Shown here piece by piece: positions 37,807 to 50,485 of a stretch of 64,000 bases of DNA. Within the stretch, counting starts at the first letter, position 1. Each line of letters begins with the position of its first letter. The stretch lies in assembly GCA_013180625.2 (NCBI GenBank), contig SNVD02004847.1:1-64000 (forward strand), given 5' to 3'. This DNA is from Boswellia sacra. Lineage: Eukaryota; Streptophyta; Magnoliopsida; Sapindales; Burseraceae. Both the position numbers and the translations under genes were made by a program. Below the pieces are notes generated by a model. It searched no databases. It was not told the origin of the DNA and saw only the letters and a list, made by a program, of their open reading frames with translations.

Positions 37807-38939
37807 ATATTTACCACAAATCAACGGACAACCACAATTACTAATAGATGAAGTAAGAATATCGGCAACTGGTTGAAAAAATGATTTCACCAAATCATAA
37901 ACTCTCAGATGGCCATCAGAATCCAAGCTGACGTGTTCCAATGAAGTTACTGGTTGAGGAACGTATTCCACTGTTTTATGTTTGAAACTGTGGAGTATAC
38001 AGCAAAATCCCCCTTGAAAAGAGTAGCATAATGTTCTTCAGTAATTCTTTCATCCACAAAAATTTCTTCGAAAGTAGATTGATGAAGAAGAATCTGATTC
38101 GATGGCACCAAACAAATACTTATTTGTAAGAGAAAACAAGTACAAACCTCCTTCAGACAAGTCTGATCTTGCTGTGAGCTTTTGCCCAGAACGTAAATTC
38201 TAACCGACGAGTAAAGTGTCGGTTGGATGATGAAAAGACTACCAAACGGTGGAGTTGTTTGTGTCAAAGAGCACAAGATTCCCCGACTCTGTCAACTTTA
38301 AACCAACAACAGATTTACCCTTTGTATTTGTAGACCAAACCAAGGTCCCATCTACATCTTGTGAGATCAAATCTCCTTCTCTAGTAAGTAGCAACGTCGC
38401 ATCCATTCTATCTGGCTTGTTTTGGTTGGCAGACTAAACTACTCTATGCCTGCCGTAGCCATAATAAACATAAATGCCAAAAATAAAAGTTTCCTAATGA
38501 AAAGAATCGTTGTAGATGAAGCCACAAGCGAACCCTGGTGAGTCAGGGCCAGAGTTGTTTCTAAGAAGAATGGATTGACCATAATTCCTATCGTCGACAA
38601 ACCATGATGTGGGAGTGTTGTTAACAATATGATAATATGAAGGTTGACTTTGGATTGAATGTAAAAGATGAAACGCGAAAAGATATGTGGATGATATCCA
38701 TAATATGGTCCAAATAACCCCCATTGCTACTGCTAATGCTCCTGCAAATGATGAGAAAATCTGCGGTGCATGAACAGTCCAGAACCCGTCACGTAGGTGT
38801 TTCATACTGATGTAGTGTATATATGGCAGTCCCTGGTTGCATCCGCTGCACTGCAGCGAATGCATAGCAAATTTTCTCGCAAATGGAGGACTTTGACTAG
38901 TTAAGTGCACGTTCGTATACTTGTTGGCATAATATATAA

Positions 38940-40510
38940 CTACAATCTACGGTATTTAAAAATTTATATTGATTTCAATGTGGAGTTGCTCCTCCTTGTT
39001 TTTAGCATTGACAAACTTTATTGACTTATTAAAAAGAATAAATTCATTGACTTGTTAATATTTTATCAACAATATTCAATTATTTGTTTTGATTTCATCG
39101 AAATAGGTCATTTTAAGCATTTCTTTAATATATCAATTAGATTTTACTAATTAGATAATATAACGTTTTTTCTGAAAGTACATTTTAAGAAGTTAAAAAT
39201 AGTAAAACACATTTAATACTTACAACTTAAAGAAGTCAAACTGATTTATTAATACTAATTATTTCCTTTTATGATAAGTATTAAATATTAGCTATTTTAC
39301 TATTTTGTAATTAGCTTCTTATGATGTCCCCTAAGGACAAGTATAATTTATAACCTTTTAAATATAAAATTTAAATGTTTTTAAAATTGTTAACATTTAG
39401 AATATTTACTATAGAATTAACCACCAACTTTTGATTTTCAGAAAGATAATTCATCACCATGACCAATAATTACAAGTTTTCATCTATAATTCTGTGTAAC
39501 ATTTGTGATATATTGTTTGTCTCTTTGAGCAGAAAATAAAAGAATATTGCGGCAAGTTAAGAAATTCGATTGATCATCTCCTAAACAATCATATCTCGGT
39601 TTTCTTTTCAAGCTGTATATACATACTCTAATAAAGCTTAGCGCTAATGCTACAAGTAATATTGTTCTTCAAACCGTAAATCTTCTCATATATACCATGA
39701 AGATTTTGGCCATCTTCATGGCGCCTAATAATAAGAAGTTCAAGTTGCTACATGTATACATATCTAAGCGCATGAATAAATTTAATGACGTTGAAATTGA
39801 TGATGAATTAGTATTATTTAATTTATTTAATATTTTTATTGAAGTAGGTGAAATGAATGATCATTAATCAATTTATGTTTAATTTTAAGTTAAAAAATTC
39901 ACTTTAAAGTATCCTATCCTTTAATTATATTGTTTAATTGCTTGCTGTAGTTGCTTCTTATAAATAAATTATATATAAAACTAACAGTAATATTATATTT
40001 ATAATTTATATACAATCTAAAATCTATAATTCGAAGTGACAATTTACATAACAAAATCCTATTGAAGATTTAACTTTCTTCATTTATTTTTTTTCTTTTT
40101 ATAAATTTTTACCATATATAAGTTATCTTATTTAATTATAAACTTTAAAATATATTTAAATTGTCAGTCTTTTATTTTTTGAAAACTAAAAGGAAGTCAA
40201 CTTTCCAAGTTCTTTCTTCGTTATTGCACAGGTTCTTGACTCGTTCCCGTGATTGGGCCGGACAGAACATTAATCGAATTGCACGAAATCTCAGTGGCAG
40301 TTGGACATGACAGGAATGCATCGCAGAAATATTATTTCTTGGTCTGCTCCAGGCCCTGTGCTTCGTTAGTCGGTGGATTTAACCAGATGTTCACTTCTCG
40401 TTTCAATTATTGTGTCTTGTCTTCATGTGTTCTTTTATTTACGATGTCGATAACAATCAAAATTTTGTTATAAAACAATAAAAATTCTTCTTGGGCATCG
40501 TTCCATAAAC

Positions 40511-40546
<36 letters not shown>

Positions 40547-40690
40547 AATCTGTATTCATAATCTCAGGATCACTTGATGCTTCTATTTTAGTATAATTTT
40601 AATATCGTAACTCAATCATCGTCTTCGTTCATAGGCTTTACATATTGCAACTCAATCATCGTCAACAAAAGGTTTATTCATTATAAAAAA
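38940..40690. other. AT-rich intergenic region, no gene seen
   Basis: Contains an (AT)n microsatellite at about 40516-40541. A 74-codon frame at 40249-40473 (+) has no recognisable motif, and I do not call it a gene. Confidence 0.5.
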
Positions 40691-40703
40691 AGAGTGTGGT
40701 TAT

Positions 40704-41272
40704 TGTTAGAATTGTGGCTCTTTAGCCATTGTGTGTGTATCCAAGGATCCCACATGGAGTGAGAATCTTTGTGTTAGAGAGACTTGGGCTTATAAATAAA
40801 AGCCAAGTCTTCTCACTTAGTTGTACCATTAAAAATTCTCCTCTACCCCCTCTATTTGTAAGGTCTCACATAAAAGACCTCATAGTTTAAGAGCATTTTA
40901 TTAAGGACCTTAAAGTTTGTAACATTTGTTTTTTTCTCGTTTGATTTTGGGTATTTGTAGTATTGCCCAATTGTTTGGGTAATTACAGCTTGACTCAACT
41001 ATTTGGGTAATTGCAGTTTGGCCCAACAGTTGTGGTATTTTATTGTGGCCCAAAAGTTTGTAATTCTCTTTGAAAATAGTGGAAAGTTTCTTCAGCGGCG
41101 CCCGAGGACGTAGGTATTTATACCGAATCTCGTTAAATCTTGGTGTTCTTTCTATTTCTGCATTGTGATTGATTGGTTGCCTCTTTAGTTGCTATTATAT
41201 TCAATTATCTAGCATAGTTTATGGTTGTGCATTTGGTTGTTCTGTTGGTTATCACTTCCGCTGTGCATAACA
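40704..41272 (+). repeat. 5' LTR of the Tnt1-like copia element
   Basis: Runs from TGTTAGAATT to GCATAACA and is followed 2 nt later by the primer-binding site. A TATA box (TATAAATA, 40791-40798) lies in a short inverted motif, CTTGGGCTTATAAATAAAAG. Confidence 0.93.
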
Positions 41273-41274
41273 AT

Positions 41275-41286
41275 TGGTATCAGAGC
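41275..41286 (+). promoter_or_regulatory. primer-binding site (initiator tRNA-Met)
   Basis: TGGTATCAGAGC is the standard plant copia priming site complementary to the 3' end of initiator tRNA-Met. It sits 2 nt after the 5' LTR. Confidence 0.93.
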
Positions 41287-41438
41287 GGAAGGTTTTGGGT
41301 AGTTAGTGGCTATTTCATTGAAGCACTTGCTACTATTCTGGGCTGTTGATTTTGGATTACTAGTTATTGAATATAATAGTTTGTTTGGAGCTTGGTTATT
41401 GTGATTTGTGTATCGAGCTTATTTGTGAGAGGTAGTTA

Positions 41439-44400
41439 TGGCATCATCATCAACTGTATATGAGAAGACAGTGACTGTGACAAATACAAAAATAGATGTT
41501 GAAAAATTTGATGACTGAAATAATTTCGGCTTATGGCAGAGTGAGATATTGGACGGGTTGTATCAGCAAGATTTGGATATTGTTCTGGAAGAAACAAAAC
41601 CAGAAAATATCAGTACAAGAGATTGGGACAGGCTGAATATAAAAGCTTGTAGGTTGATTCGCTCTTGCTTGTGTAGAGAACAAAAGTATCCGTTCACTAA
41701 GGAGACATTTGCAAGCAAATTGTGAAAGGCGCTAGAAAACAAATATATGAAGAAAAGCAATGAGAATTGGCTGAATCTTTTGAAGAGATTGTTCCGTCTC
41801 CAGTTAAAATCAGGTACAAGCATTAGTTCTCATATTGATGAGTTTAATAAGTTAATTGCTGATTTGTTAAACTTAGATGAAACCTTCAAAGATGAAATTA
41901 AGGCTATGCTATTGATTGGCTCACTTCCGGATGAATTAGATCATATGTGCATTACTCTTATCCATAGGAAAGATAAACTGTCTTTTGAAGAAGTCTGTTC
42001 TGCTTTGTTGAAATATGAAATTCGTAAGAAAGATCAAAGGGAACATAGGGATGAGTCAGTAGATACATTGACAGTGAGAGGGCGTAGTCATAGTAGGAAA
42101 CCAGGAAAAAGGAGAAAATCTTGGTCGAGGGGCAGATTAGGAAAAGATGAGTGTGCCTTTTGTCGTGAGAAAGGACATTGGAAGAAAGATTGTCCTAAGT
42201 TGAAAAAGAAAGATAAGGGCAAGGCTGTTTCTGATGCATGAGTCGTTGAGCGTGAGGATTATAGTGAGTCAGATTTATGTCTAGCTGGTCACCTATCCAC
42301 TTCTGATTCTGATGAGTGGATTATGGATTCGGGTTGTACTTATCATATGTGTCCACATCGGGATTGGTTCTTTCAGTTTGAAGAGCTTGATTGTGGAGTT
42401 GTGTATATGGTCAATGATGATATTTGCCACACTGCTGGGATAGGTTCGATCAGATTGAGAAATCATGATGGACTGACTAGAGTTCTGACAGATGTTCAGT
42501 ATGTACCGAAGTTGAAGAAGAATCCATTTCTTTAGGAGCCTTAGAATCTAAAGGCTGTGGTATATATATTCGAGATGGTATTCTGAGGGTCACTTCAAGC
42601 GCTCTTGTGGTATTGAAAGGTACTAGGAGGAACAACTTGTATTACTATAATGGTAGTACGGTTATTGGATCAGCGGCTATGGTTTCTGATAATGATGTAG
42701 ATTCAGAGATCACGAGACTATGGCATATGCGATTGGGACATGCATGTGAGAAAGCCTTATTCAGTTTGGTTAAACGAGGCTTATTGAAAGGTGCGAAGAC
42801 CTGCAAGCTGAATTTTTGTGAGTATTGTGTTCTGGGAAAGCATAAGAGAGTGAAATTTGGCACTGCTATTCATAATACCAAGGGTATTCTTGATTATGTT
42901 CACTCAAATGTGTAGGGACCTACCAAAACTGCATCGATGGGAGGTAGGCACTACTTTGTTACTTTTGTTGATGACTTTTCCAGAAGAACTTGGGTGTACT
43001 ATTTGAAATCAAAAAATGATGTACTTCGTGCTTTTCTTAAATGAAAAAAGATGATTGAGACACAAACTGGTAAGAAGATCAAGCATCTCAAAACAGATAA
43101 TGGTGGTGAGCATTGCAGTGATCAGTTTTTGAAATTGTGTCAAGATGAGGGTATTGTACGTCATTTTACAGTTAGAGGTACACCACAGCAGAATGGGGTG
43201 ACAGAACGTGTGAACCGGACATTGCTGGAGAAAGTTTGGTGTATGTTGTCCAATGCTGGGTTGGGCAAGGAATTTTGGGCTGAGGCTATGACTTATGTGT
43301 GTCATCTCATTAATCGTCTACCTTCAGCTGCTATTGGTGATAGAACTCCATTGGAGTTATGGTCTGGACAACCTGTTTCTGATTATGATTCTTTACATGC
43401 TTTTGGTTCTCCTGCATATTATCATGTGAAAGAATCTAAGCTGGATCCTAGAGCCAAGAAAGCGATTTTCTTAGGATTTGCTTCAGGAGTAAAAGGATAT
43501 CGTCTTTGGTGTCCTAGTTCGAGGAAGATTGTATCCAGCAGAGATGTGACATTTGATGAGTCTTCAATGTTGAAGAAATCAGAAAATCAGACAAAGGTGA
43601 ATGGTACTCCACAGCAGGTAGAGCATACTCAGCAGCAGGTGGAGTTTGAAACGACGACATTGAACCCAGTTAGATCTGTTGAGACAGATAATGGTACTCC
43701 TGTGACAGAGGGAGATTTGGGAGATGATGGTGAAGGTTCTACTCAGGAACCTCTACAGCAACAAGAATCTATTGCAGTTAATAGGCCAAGACGTGAGATT
43801 CGTAGACCTGCTCGATTTGCTGATATGGTGGCCTATGCACTTCCAATTATAGATGTTGATGTTCCTTCCACTTATAGAGAGGCAGTCAGATGTTCTGAAG
43901 TTGATCAGTGGAAGACAGCTATGAGCGAAGAGATGCAGTCTCTTCAGAAGAATGAAACTTGGGAGCTAGCTCAACTACTGAAGGATAAAAAGGTAATTGG
44001 GTGCAAATGGGTATATACAAAGAAAGATGGATTTCCTGACAAGAATGACATCCGCTACAAGGCACGGTTGGTAGCTAAAGGCTACGCTCAGAGGGAAGGA
44101 ATTGACTACAATGAGGTATTTTATCCAATTGTGAAACATTCTTCCATTAGAATATTGTTGGCCTTGGTAGCTCAGATGAATATGGAACTAGTTTAACTTG
44201 ATGTAAAAACTGCATTTTTACATGGTGACTTGGAAGAGAAAATCTATATGACTCAGCCAGAGGGATTCAAAGTTGCTGGTAAGGCAAATTTGGTGTGCAA
44301 ACTGAAAAGATCGCTTTATAGTTTGAAGCAATCTCCCAGATAGTGGTATAAGCGATTTGATCGGTTTATGATGGGTCTGAGGTACACAAGAAGTAAATTT

Positions 44401-45435
44401 GATAATTGTGTGTATTTTTGGAGGCTACGTGATGGTTCTTTCATTTATCTACTCTTGTATGTTGATGATATGTTGATAGCTTCGACGAATGTCGAAGAAA
44501 TTGCAAAGTTGAAGACTCAGTTGAATCTAGAGTTTGAGATGAAAGATTTGGGAGAAGCTAAGAAGATCCTAGGCATGGAGATTAGCAGAGATAGAGGGTG
44601 AAGCAAGATTTGTTTGACTCAGAAGCAATATCTGAAAAAGGTATTACAACGGTTTGTCATTACAGAGCAGTCAAAACCTATAAGTATCCCACTTGCTCCT
44701 CATATGAAGCTCAGTGCATCTTTATCTCCTAGTACAGATGAGGAATGAGAGTATATGTCTCGAGTTCCATATGCTAATGCAGTTGGTAGACTGATGTATG
44801 CTATGGTGTGTACGAGACCCGACATTTCACATACAGTTGGAGTTGTGAGCAGGTATATGCATGATCCTGGTAAAGGACATTGGCAAGCAGTGAAATGGAT
44901 TCTACGGTATTTGTTGAAAACCGTTGATGTTGGCTTAGTCTTTGAGAGGGATGATACATGTGTTCAGTATGTTATTGGTTATGTTGATTCAGATTATGCT
45001 GGTGATTTAGATAAACGTCGGTCGACAACCGGTTATGTGTTTACTCTTGTAAGAGCACCAGTGAGTTGGAAGTCTACTTTATAGTCTACAGTGGCTTTGT
45101 CTACTACAGAGGCGGAGTATATGGCAATGACAGAGACTGTGAAGGAAGCTATTTGGTTACAGGGATTGCTAGATGAATTGGGAATTTGGCATAAGAAGAT
45201 CACTCTTTATTCTGACAGTCAGAGTGCTATCCACTTAGCGAAGAATCCAGTGTTCCATGTTCGTACGAAGCATATTGATGTTCGGTATCATTTTGTGCAG
45301 GAGATCATTGATGAAGGAAGAATCTTACTTCAGAAGATTGAGACTGCCGAGAATCCCGCAGATATGTTGACTAAGATTGTGACAGCGATCAAGTTCAGTC
45401 ATTGTTTGGACTTGATCAACATTGTACGAGTTTGA
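41439..45435 (+). pseudogene. copia gag-pol polyprotein relic (Tnt1-like)
   Basis: The reading starts at ATG 41439 (MASSSTVYEK). It shows the gag helical region, CCHC knuckle (CAFCREKGHWKKDC), protease (MDSGCTYHM), GAG-pre-integrase (LWHMRLGHA), integrase (DNGGEH, GVTERVNRTL), reverse transcriptase (KWVYTKKDG, LLYVDDML) and RNase H (STTEAEYMA, LYSDSQSAIHLAKNP). In-frame stops lie at 41516, 41723, 42239, 42913, 43042, 44194, 44341, 44599, 44746 and 45082. One frameshift is near 42530. Nearly all stops replace a Trp or Gln position, as expected from C-to-T or G-to-A transitions. Unlike the left-hand element, gag and pol form one frame. Confidence 0.93.
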
Positions 45436-45536
45436 CCGCGCCATTAGACGCATTTGGAGGCGTTGCAGTTATGATAGAGAATGTGGAAAAAAGAAGAAAT
45501 TTGTGGTGGAATGGCTAAATCGCCAAAGTGGAGAAT

Positions 45537-46106
45537 TGTTAAAATTGTGGCTTTTTAGCCATTGTGTGTGTGTCTAAAGATCCCACATGGAGTGGGAGTC
45601 TTTGTGTTGGAGAGACTTGGACTTATAAATAAAAGCCAAGTCTTCTCACTTAGTTGTACCATTGAAAATTCTCCTCTACCCCCTCTATTTGTAAGGTCTC
45701 ACATAAAAGACCTCATAGTTTAAGGGTCTTTTATTAAGGACCTTAAAGTTTGTAATATTTGTTTTTTTCCCATTTGATTTTGGGTATTTGTAGTATTGCC
45801 CAATTGTTTAGGTAATTACCGCTTGGCTCAACTATTTGGGTAATTACAGTTTGGCCCAATAGTTGTGGTATTTGTATTGTGGTCCAAAAGTTTGTAATTC
45901 TCTTTGAAGATAGCGAAAAGTTTCTTCAGCGGCGTCCGAGGACGTAGGTATTTATACCGAACCTCGTTAAATCTTGGTGTTCTTTCTATTTCTGCATTAT
46001 GGTTGATTGGTTGCCTCTTTAGTTGCTATTATATTCAAATATCTGGCATAGTTTGTGGTTGTGCATTTGGTTGTTCTGTTGGTTATCACTTCCGCTGTGC
46101 ATAACA
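45537..46106 (+). repeat. 3' LTR of the Tnt1-like copia element
   Basis: Runs from TGTTAAAATT to GCATAACA and matches the 5' LTR along its full length with scattered substitutions, mostly transitions. The 66-codon ORF at 45904-46104 lies within it and is not a gene. Confidence 0.93.
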
Positions 46107-46120
46107 GTTATAATTTAAAC

Positions 46121-47024
46121 TAGGGATGTTGTCGGTTTGGATCCGATGGATTTAGCTAATAACTAATCCAATCCAATAATGATCGGTTTAGAAATTTTTT
46201 AATCCAATCCGATCTAATTAAGGATTGAAATCCAATCCAATCCAATTTTAAAAAAAAAAATCATCTGATCCGATTCAATCCGATCTAATCCGAACTTTAA
46301 AAAATTTAAAAAAGAAAAAATCTTATATGATTCAATAGTAAACACAAGTTATTATAAAAAAAATAATGATGACATAAAGTTACCAAGCAAATTAAAATAT
46401 TAGTAAACCGTAATATAATAAATAAAAATTCATTTATAAATTGATTAATGTTCCTAACAAAAAATAACAATAAAAATTTAAATCATTTTAATACAAATAT
46501 TGTAATTTAAATAAATTTATAGGACTCCATGCAATAAACTAGCTTGCATAAAATGGAACTTTAAAAAATTTATTATTATATAATTGTATTAACTCAATGT
46601 CATCCATACATATTAAAGAATACCTTACAAACATGAATAAATAATTAATAAGTAACTAATTGTTTTTTTATTGAGATAAATATAATTGACATGAAAAAAC
46701 AATTCATGAAATAAAAAAATAATAATAACTAAGTTATATTTATACTTTCCAATTACATATAGCACAAATGCATTACATCAATGATCACCAATTATTAATT
46801 TTAATTTTTAGATATTACATAGTTAATTTTATTATCTATTATTTGATTTGGATCAGTTTATAATGGATTTTTATAATAGGATCCATTAACCGATCCAATT
46901 AATTGGGTTTTTAAAAATTTTAATTCAATCCAATCCGTTAATTGATCAAATATAATCAAAATTGGATCGGTTTGGATTGGATCAATCAGTTTGGGCGGAT
47001 TGGATTGGATTTTGAACACCCCTA
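46121..47024. mobile_element. hAT-type non-autonomous element (904 bp)
   Basis: The ends are TAGGGATGTT and GAACACCCCTA (imperfect inverted repeats), flanked by a perfect 8-bp duplication ATTTAAAC (46113-46120 and 47025-47032). Subterminal regions carry many copies of AATCCAATCCGAT-type motifs on one side and the complementary GGATTGGATTGG on the other. No coding capacity. It starts 14 bp after the copia 3' LTR. Confidence 0.9.
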
Positions 47025-47381
47025 ATTTAAACTCCTCAAAATCTCTTTCTAAACCTCACTATAATTAAAAATTATTTAAAAATTAAAATATAAAAATACT
47101 TTTCATATAATAGTAAAATTACCCTTCTTACATATCTTAAAGTTAAACTTACCTATATAACTCACAATTTATCATTACAGACTTATCAACTCATTGTTTA
47201 TTAAATTTTTCTTATCATTTTCTTCTCTAAACAAATTTTAGATAATTTTTTCTTCTTCGAGACTCAGAAGCTATTCATCTAATTATTTGCCCAAGGTTTT
47301 ACTCTTTTTACGGGTTAAGCCTATATGCATGCCTTTTGAGAATTAAAGACTACAAATAGTTACATGGAAGTTTTGTATTTC

Positions 47382-47541
47382 TCACCTTGACCTTGATAAT
47401 GTCGATGGGAGAATTGGAGTTGTAACACTATCAGAGCCACTGCTACAAGGTCCAAGAGTTAAATTTCCATTAGACCCAGGTGAAATTGAAAAGTAATTCT
47501 AAATTTTCTTCAACTTCGATAAACCCTCCAAGACCTTTACC
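47382..47541 (-). pseudogene. SD2-5-like kinase 3' tail fragment (unit A)
   Basis: Read on the minus strand, this encodes the C-terminal tail of an SD2-5 kinase: NYFSISPGSNGNLTLG ... TTPILPSTLSRSR, stop at 47382-47384. The intact gene ends FPPVSRGTSEPNG ... PTPVLPSTLSGPR. An in-frame TAG lies just upstream. Similarity begins at the end of the kinase domain (the LLEGLP region) and stops abruptly at about 47541. Confidence 0.78.
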
Positions 47542-49390
47542 ACGTATTGGTATTAAAAATTGTGTATTCATTAATTTAATTTACGTTGCTTGATTGTTCA
47601 CTTGCTATATTAGAGGTACCAAATGGGTGTAGAATGCATGTATATAGGATTTATGAGTTTCTATAAAGCATAATTGTGTATAAATTCCATATAGGGAGGA
47701 ATTAATTACGACTTTTTTATGAAATTCACTAATTTTTCTTTGGAGCTAATTTTTGGTATGATGTAATTAGACATGCTAGAAATTTGTTTTACTTAGAAAT
47801 TCTTAATATACAAATTTTAGTGAATTATTGAACATGACTGTTATGTGCAGAATATGTTGTCTCAGAACCTGTGTTAGGAATCATAAAAATCTTTACTATG
47901 CCTTAAATATATTAGAAATTTATGAAATTTAATATGCAATATCATTATAAGTCCACTATTATGTATTAAAATTTCGTGATTTATTGCCTTGTATAAAAAT
48001 AGATATAAATTTTCAAATACACATTATCCTCATTGTGGACCTTGAATCGACAATTTTGTAGCATTTATTTCAAAAATCATTATGAAAATGTTTTTGCTAC
48101 TATTTTTAACTCAAACTTTTATCGTAACCTTTTCTATATTGTCTACTAATATTTGGTAAATATTTGTAAGTTTTAAATGTAGAATTTATTTCTTAAAATT
48201 TGTTGATGACTAGTTGTTTGTTAGTGCTGAAATGGTAACCTATTTTAAGAATAGTTTGATTAAGTAATTTCTATACAATGTTTACATTTAATTAAGTGTG
48301 GAATCTAACTTATGCATGCATTAAATGTTTGACTTAATTTTATAAGAAATCAGAAGCAGTTTAAGGTTGCTTTTGTTTATAGGTTTGGATTAACTTTCTG
48401 GTTTAGTGAGATAAGTAATTTGAAACTTTTTTCAGGATCATAATGAACATATCTATATGTTTTTGAACTATTTTATGTTAAGTATTTTGTTATTATATAT
48501 GTAAATTATTTTCCAAACATACTATACGTATTTATGCTTTGTGGTGATTTATATAAGTATTTTTCTTTATGATTTATTATGAAAGGCTTTGGATTTGTAT
48601 GTGACTTTGTGTGAGCCATGAATAAGAATATGAAAGATTGATCAATCATGCTTGTATCTTACTTGTGCTGTTTTGATCTTTGTTTCTGAACCAGATTTCT
48701 GTTTTTATGCTCTAATATGGCAAATTCTAGGTTTTTCATTATATGTTTCGGATCATGTATGTTCAAACTCTCCTTTGTTATGGAAAGTCTACTAAGCAAC
48801 AAGTAAGAAAGTTTGTATGCTATGTTGTGAAAGTGTTTAAATGTTAGTTTGTTTATATTATTTTAGGGTTTAACGTTTAGGGTTTAAGTGTGTTTAAATG
48901 TTAGTTTGTTTGAATATTAATAGTCTATTGCAATTCAACGTGATTGAGGCTCTAGCATAGTGGATTTGGCACATGAAGTTATTAGAAATTCATATGCCAT
49001 TGTTATAAACTATGACACCGCTTTTGCAGACTCTGAGCGTTCTAACATAAAGTGATTACGATAGACTAAACAAAGGATAATGTATGTATATTTTATTCAA
49101 TCTGCTACAAAACGTACTTCATAATAGAAGTACTCCATTATGGAAGTATTCCACAATGGAAATATCCCACAAATTACATAATATGAAATGATCTTTATAT
49201 AAGCATTACATCAAATAACTAACTCATAAATGTAGAACCATTACTAACCATTACTATAAAATAGGGCCACTAATCACTAATTTGTAGTAACTACTACAAC
49301 AACAATTGTAACAACCCATTTCCTAAAGAATAGGTCTAAAAATCATCTAACAAAATGTTTTCGCGATTCCTTGGTTTCCAAAGAATAATA

Positions 49391-49550
49391 TTACATCTAC
49401 AACCCATTTACAACCAACTTTTCCTACAACCTAAGTTGGCAAAATCCTACTAGAGATATAACTAACCTTATTCTTTTTTCTTCTCTTCTAGTGAATTTTT
49501 GCCAACCCAGGTTGTCAGGAAAATTAGTTGTAAATGGGTTATAAGTGTAG
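49391..49550. repeat. fold-back MITE (about 62-bp arms), unit A copy
   Basis: The left arm 49391-49452 (ACAACCCATTTACAACCAAC, then ACAACCTAAGTTGGCAAAAT) is the inverse of the right arm 49487-49550 (TTTTTGCCAACCCAGGTTGT, then TAGTTGTAAATGGGTTATAA). The loop is about 34 nt. A second copy is at 52319-52474 because of the surrounding duplication. Confidence 0.82.
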
Positions 49551-50299
49551 CTTTGCTCATTTCCAAATAGGTATAAGCTCATAGGATGTCACTTTGGTGC
49601 TCTTTCACTGTTCTTTTGTGCACTATGTTTGAAGATTTCTTTAATATCTGAGTTGAAAGTTTTTGTTAATTCAAGTCTATTCATGATTTATCTACATGTA
49701 TATCATCTTAACGTTTTTGCTATAATAATTGTCAAATAATAGTTATATATGGCAAATTGATTAAATGTTGCAGAATGTAATTACAGAGATCTAGAAAAGT
49801 TTATATTGTCTTAAAAACAAAGATTCATGCAACTAGAAACGTGAAATAAATTCAAATTATATATAAAAAGTCTATAAATACTTCTGTAATTTAAGAGTTT
49901 ACGCAAAGAGAGAAAAAATCTCTAACAAAGTGAGAGTGAATGAAAAGTTAAAAGTTATATTTCTCACATTCTTACTATCCTTTATTAATATAATAATAAA
50001 TTATATTATTTATTAATAAGTAGACCTTTGTTACTATAATTGTGTTTGGAACTTTAAATTGTTAGACTTTGTATTGATTAGAGAGATATTAAACTAGATG
50101 TCTCTTTATATTATATATTATTGTTACTTTTCTTAATAAGATACATTTTTGAAGTTCCTTTGTTCTAGAGATTTATTGTTAGTAATTCCTACCATATTAG
50201 CAATATTTATGTTTCGGTTTTGAGGCATTACATTAAGCCTATATGCATGCCTTTTGAGAATTAAAGATGACAAATAGTTACGTGGGAGTTTTGTATTTC

Positions 50300-50485
50300 T
50301 CACCTCGGCCCTGTTAATGTCGATAGGAGAATTGGAGTTGTAACACTATCAGAACCACTGCTATAGGGTCCAAGAGTTAAATTTCCACTAGGCCCAGGTG
50401 AAATTGAAAAGTCGCATTCTAAATTTTCTTCAACTTTGAGCAACCCTCCAAGGCCTTTACCACGTATTGGGATTAAAACTTGCAC
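50300..50485 (-). pseudogene. SD2-5-like kinase 3' tail fragment (unit B)
   Basis: Encodes the end of an SD2-5-type kinase (KGLGGLLKVEENLECDFS, then TTPILLSTLTGPR and stop at 50300-50302). Compare LLEGLPDVEEINLKFDFS and TLSGPR in the intact gene. It is open but consists only of the tail; similarity stops near 50465. Confidence 0.82.

Larger units (their letters stand above)
35727..38724 (-). pseudogene. SD2-5-like receptor kinase pseudogene split by a solo LTR
   Basis: The relic begins at 38724 (MGVIWTILWISS, matching the intact gene's MGVFWSILWVSA). It continues through several frames and stops: signal peptide, B-lectin fragments (SGNLVLFDTNNS, FHHPTDTLLVG, LDSDGHLRVYDL) and CGCPLICGKYC at about 37800. 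A solo LTR interrupts the EGF-like region. The frame resumes at 35990 with cysteine-rich EGF/PAN sequence, ending CLNNCSCKAAMF near 35757. Transmembrane and kinase parts are absent. Multiple stops and shifts occur in both halves, so the gene was probably already decaying. Confidence 0.88.
40704..46106 (+). mobile_element. complete Tnt1-like Ty1/copia retrotransposon (5403 bp), degenerate
   Basis: Two LTRs of about 570 bp bound an internal region with a gag-pol relic. The 5-bp target duplication GTTAT is perfect (40699-40703 and 46107-46111). A primer-binding site matching the initiator tRNA-Met (TGGTATCAGAGC, 41275-41286) follows the 5' LTR, and a short purine tract precedes the 3' LTR. The LTRs differ at roughly 5% of sites by eye, so the insertion is not recent. 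About ten in-frame stops and one frameshift disable the coding region. Confidence 0.95.
47315..49995. repeat. unit A of a 2.7-2.9 kb tandem duplication
   Basis: The segment starting TTAAGCCTATATGCATGC recurs at 50233, an offset of 2918 bp. Similarity extends through a kinase 3' tail, about 2.3 kb of AT-rich noncoding DNA and a fold-back MITE, up to TTCTGTAATTTAAGAG and the GTGAGAGTGAATGAAAAG stretch near 49940. No protein-coding frame is visible in the noncoding part. A TCTATAAATAC TATA-like motif near its right end would suit a promoter or a long LTR, but no element boundary was found. About 240 bp of unmatched AT-rich DNA separates it from unit B. Confidence 0.82.

Noticed and set aside
40249..40473. 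74-codon plus-strand ORF
   Set aside because: No recognisable domain, no supporting signals, and it lies in AT-rich intergenic DNA; left as uninterpreted.
41275..41286. Possible tRNA-related sequence
   Set aside because: It is the 12-nt primer-binding site of the copia element, not a tRNA gene. I saw no tRNA or rRNA genes in the window.
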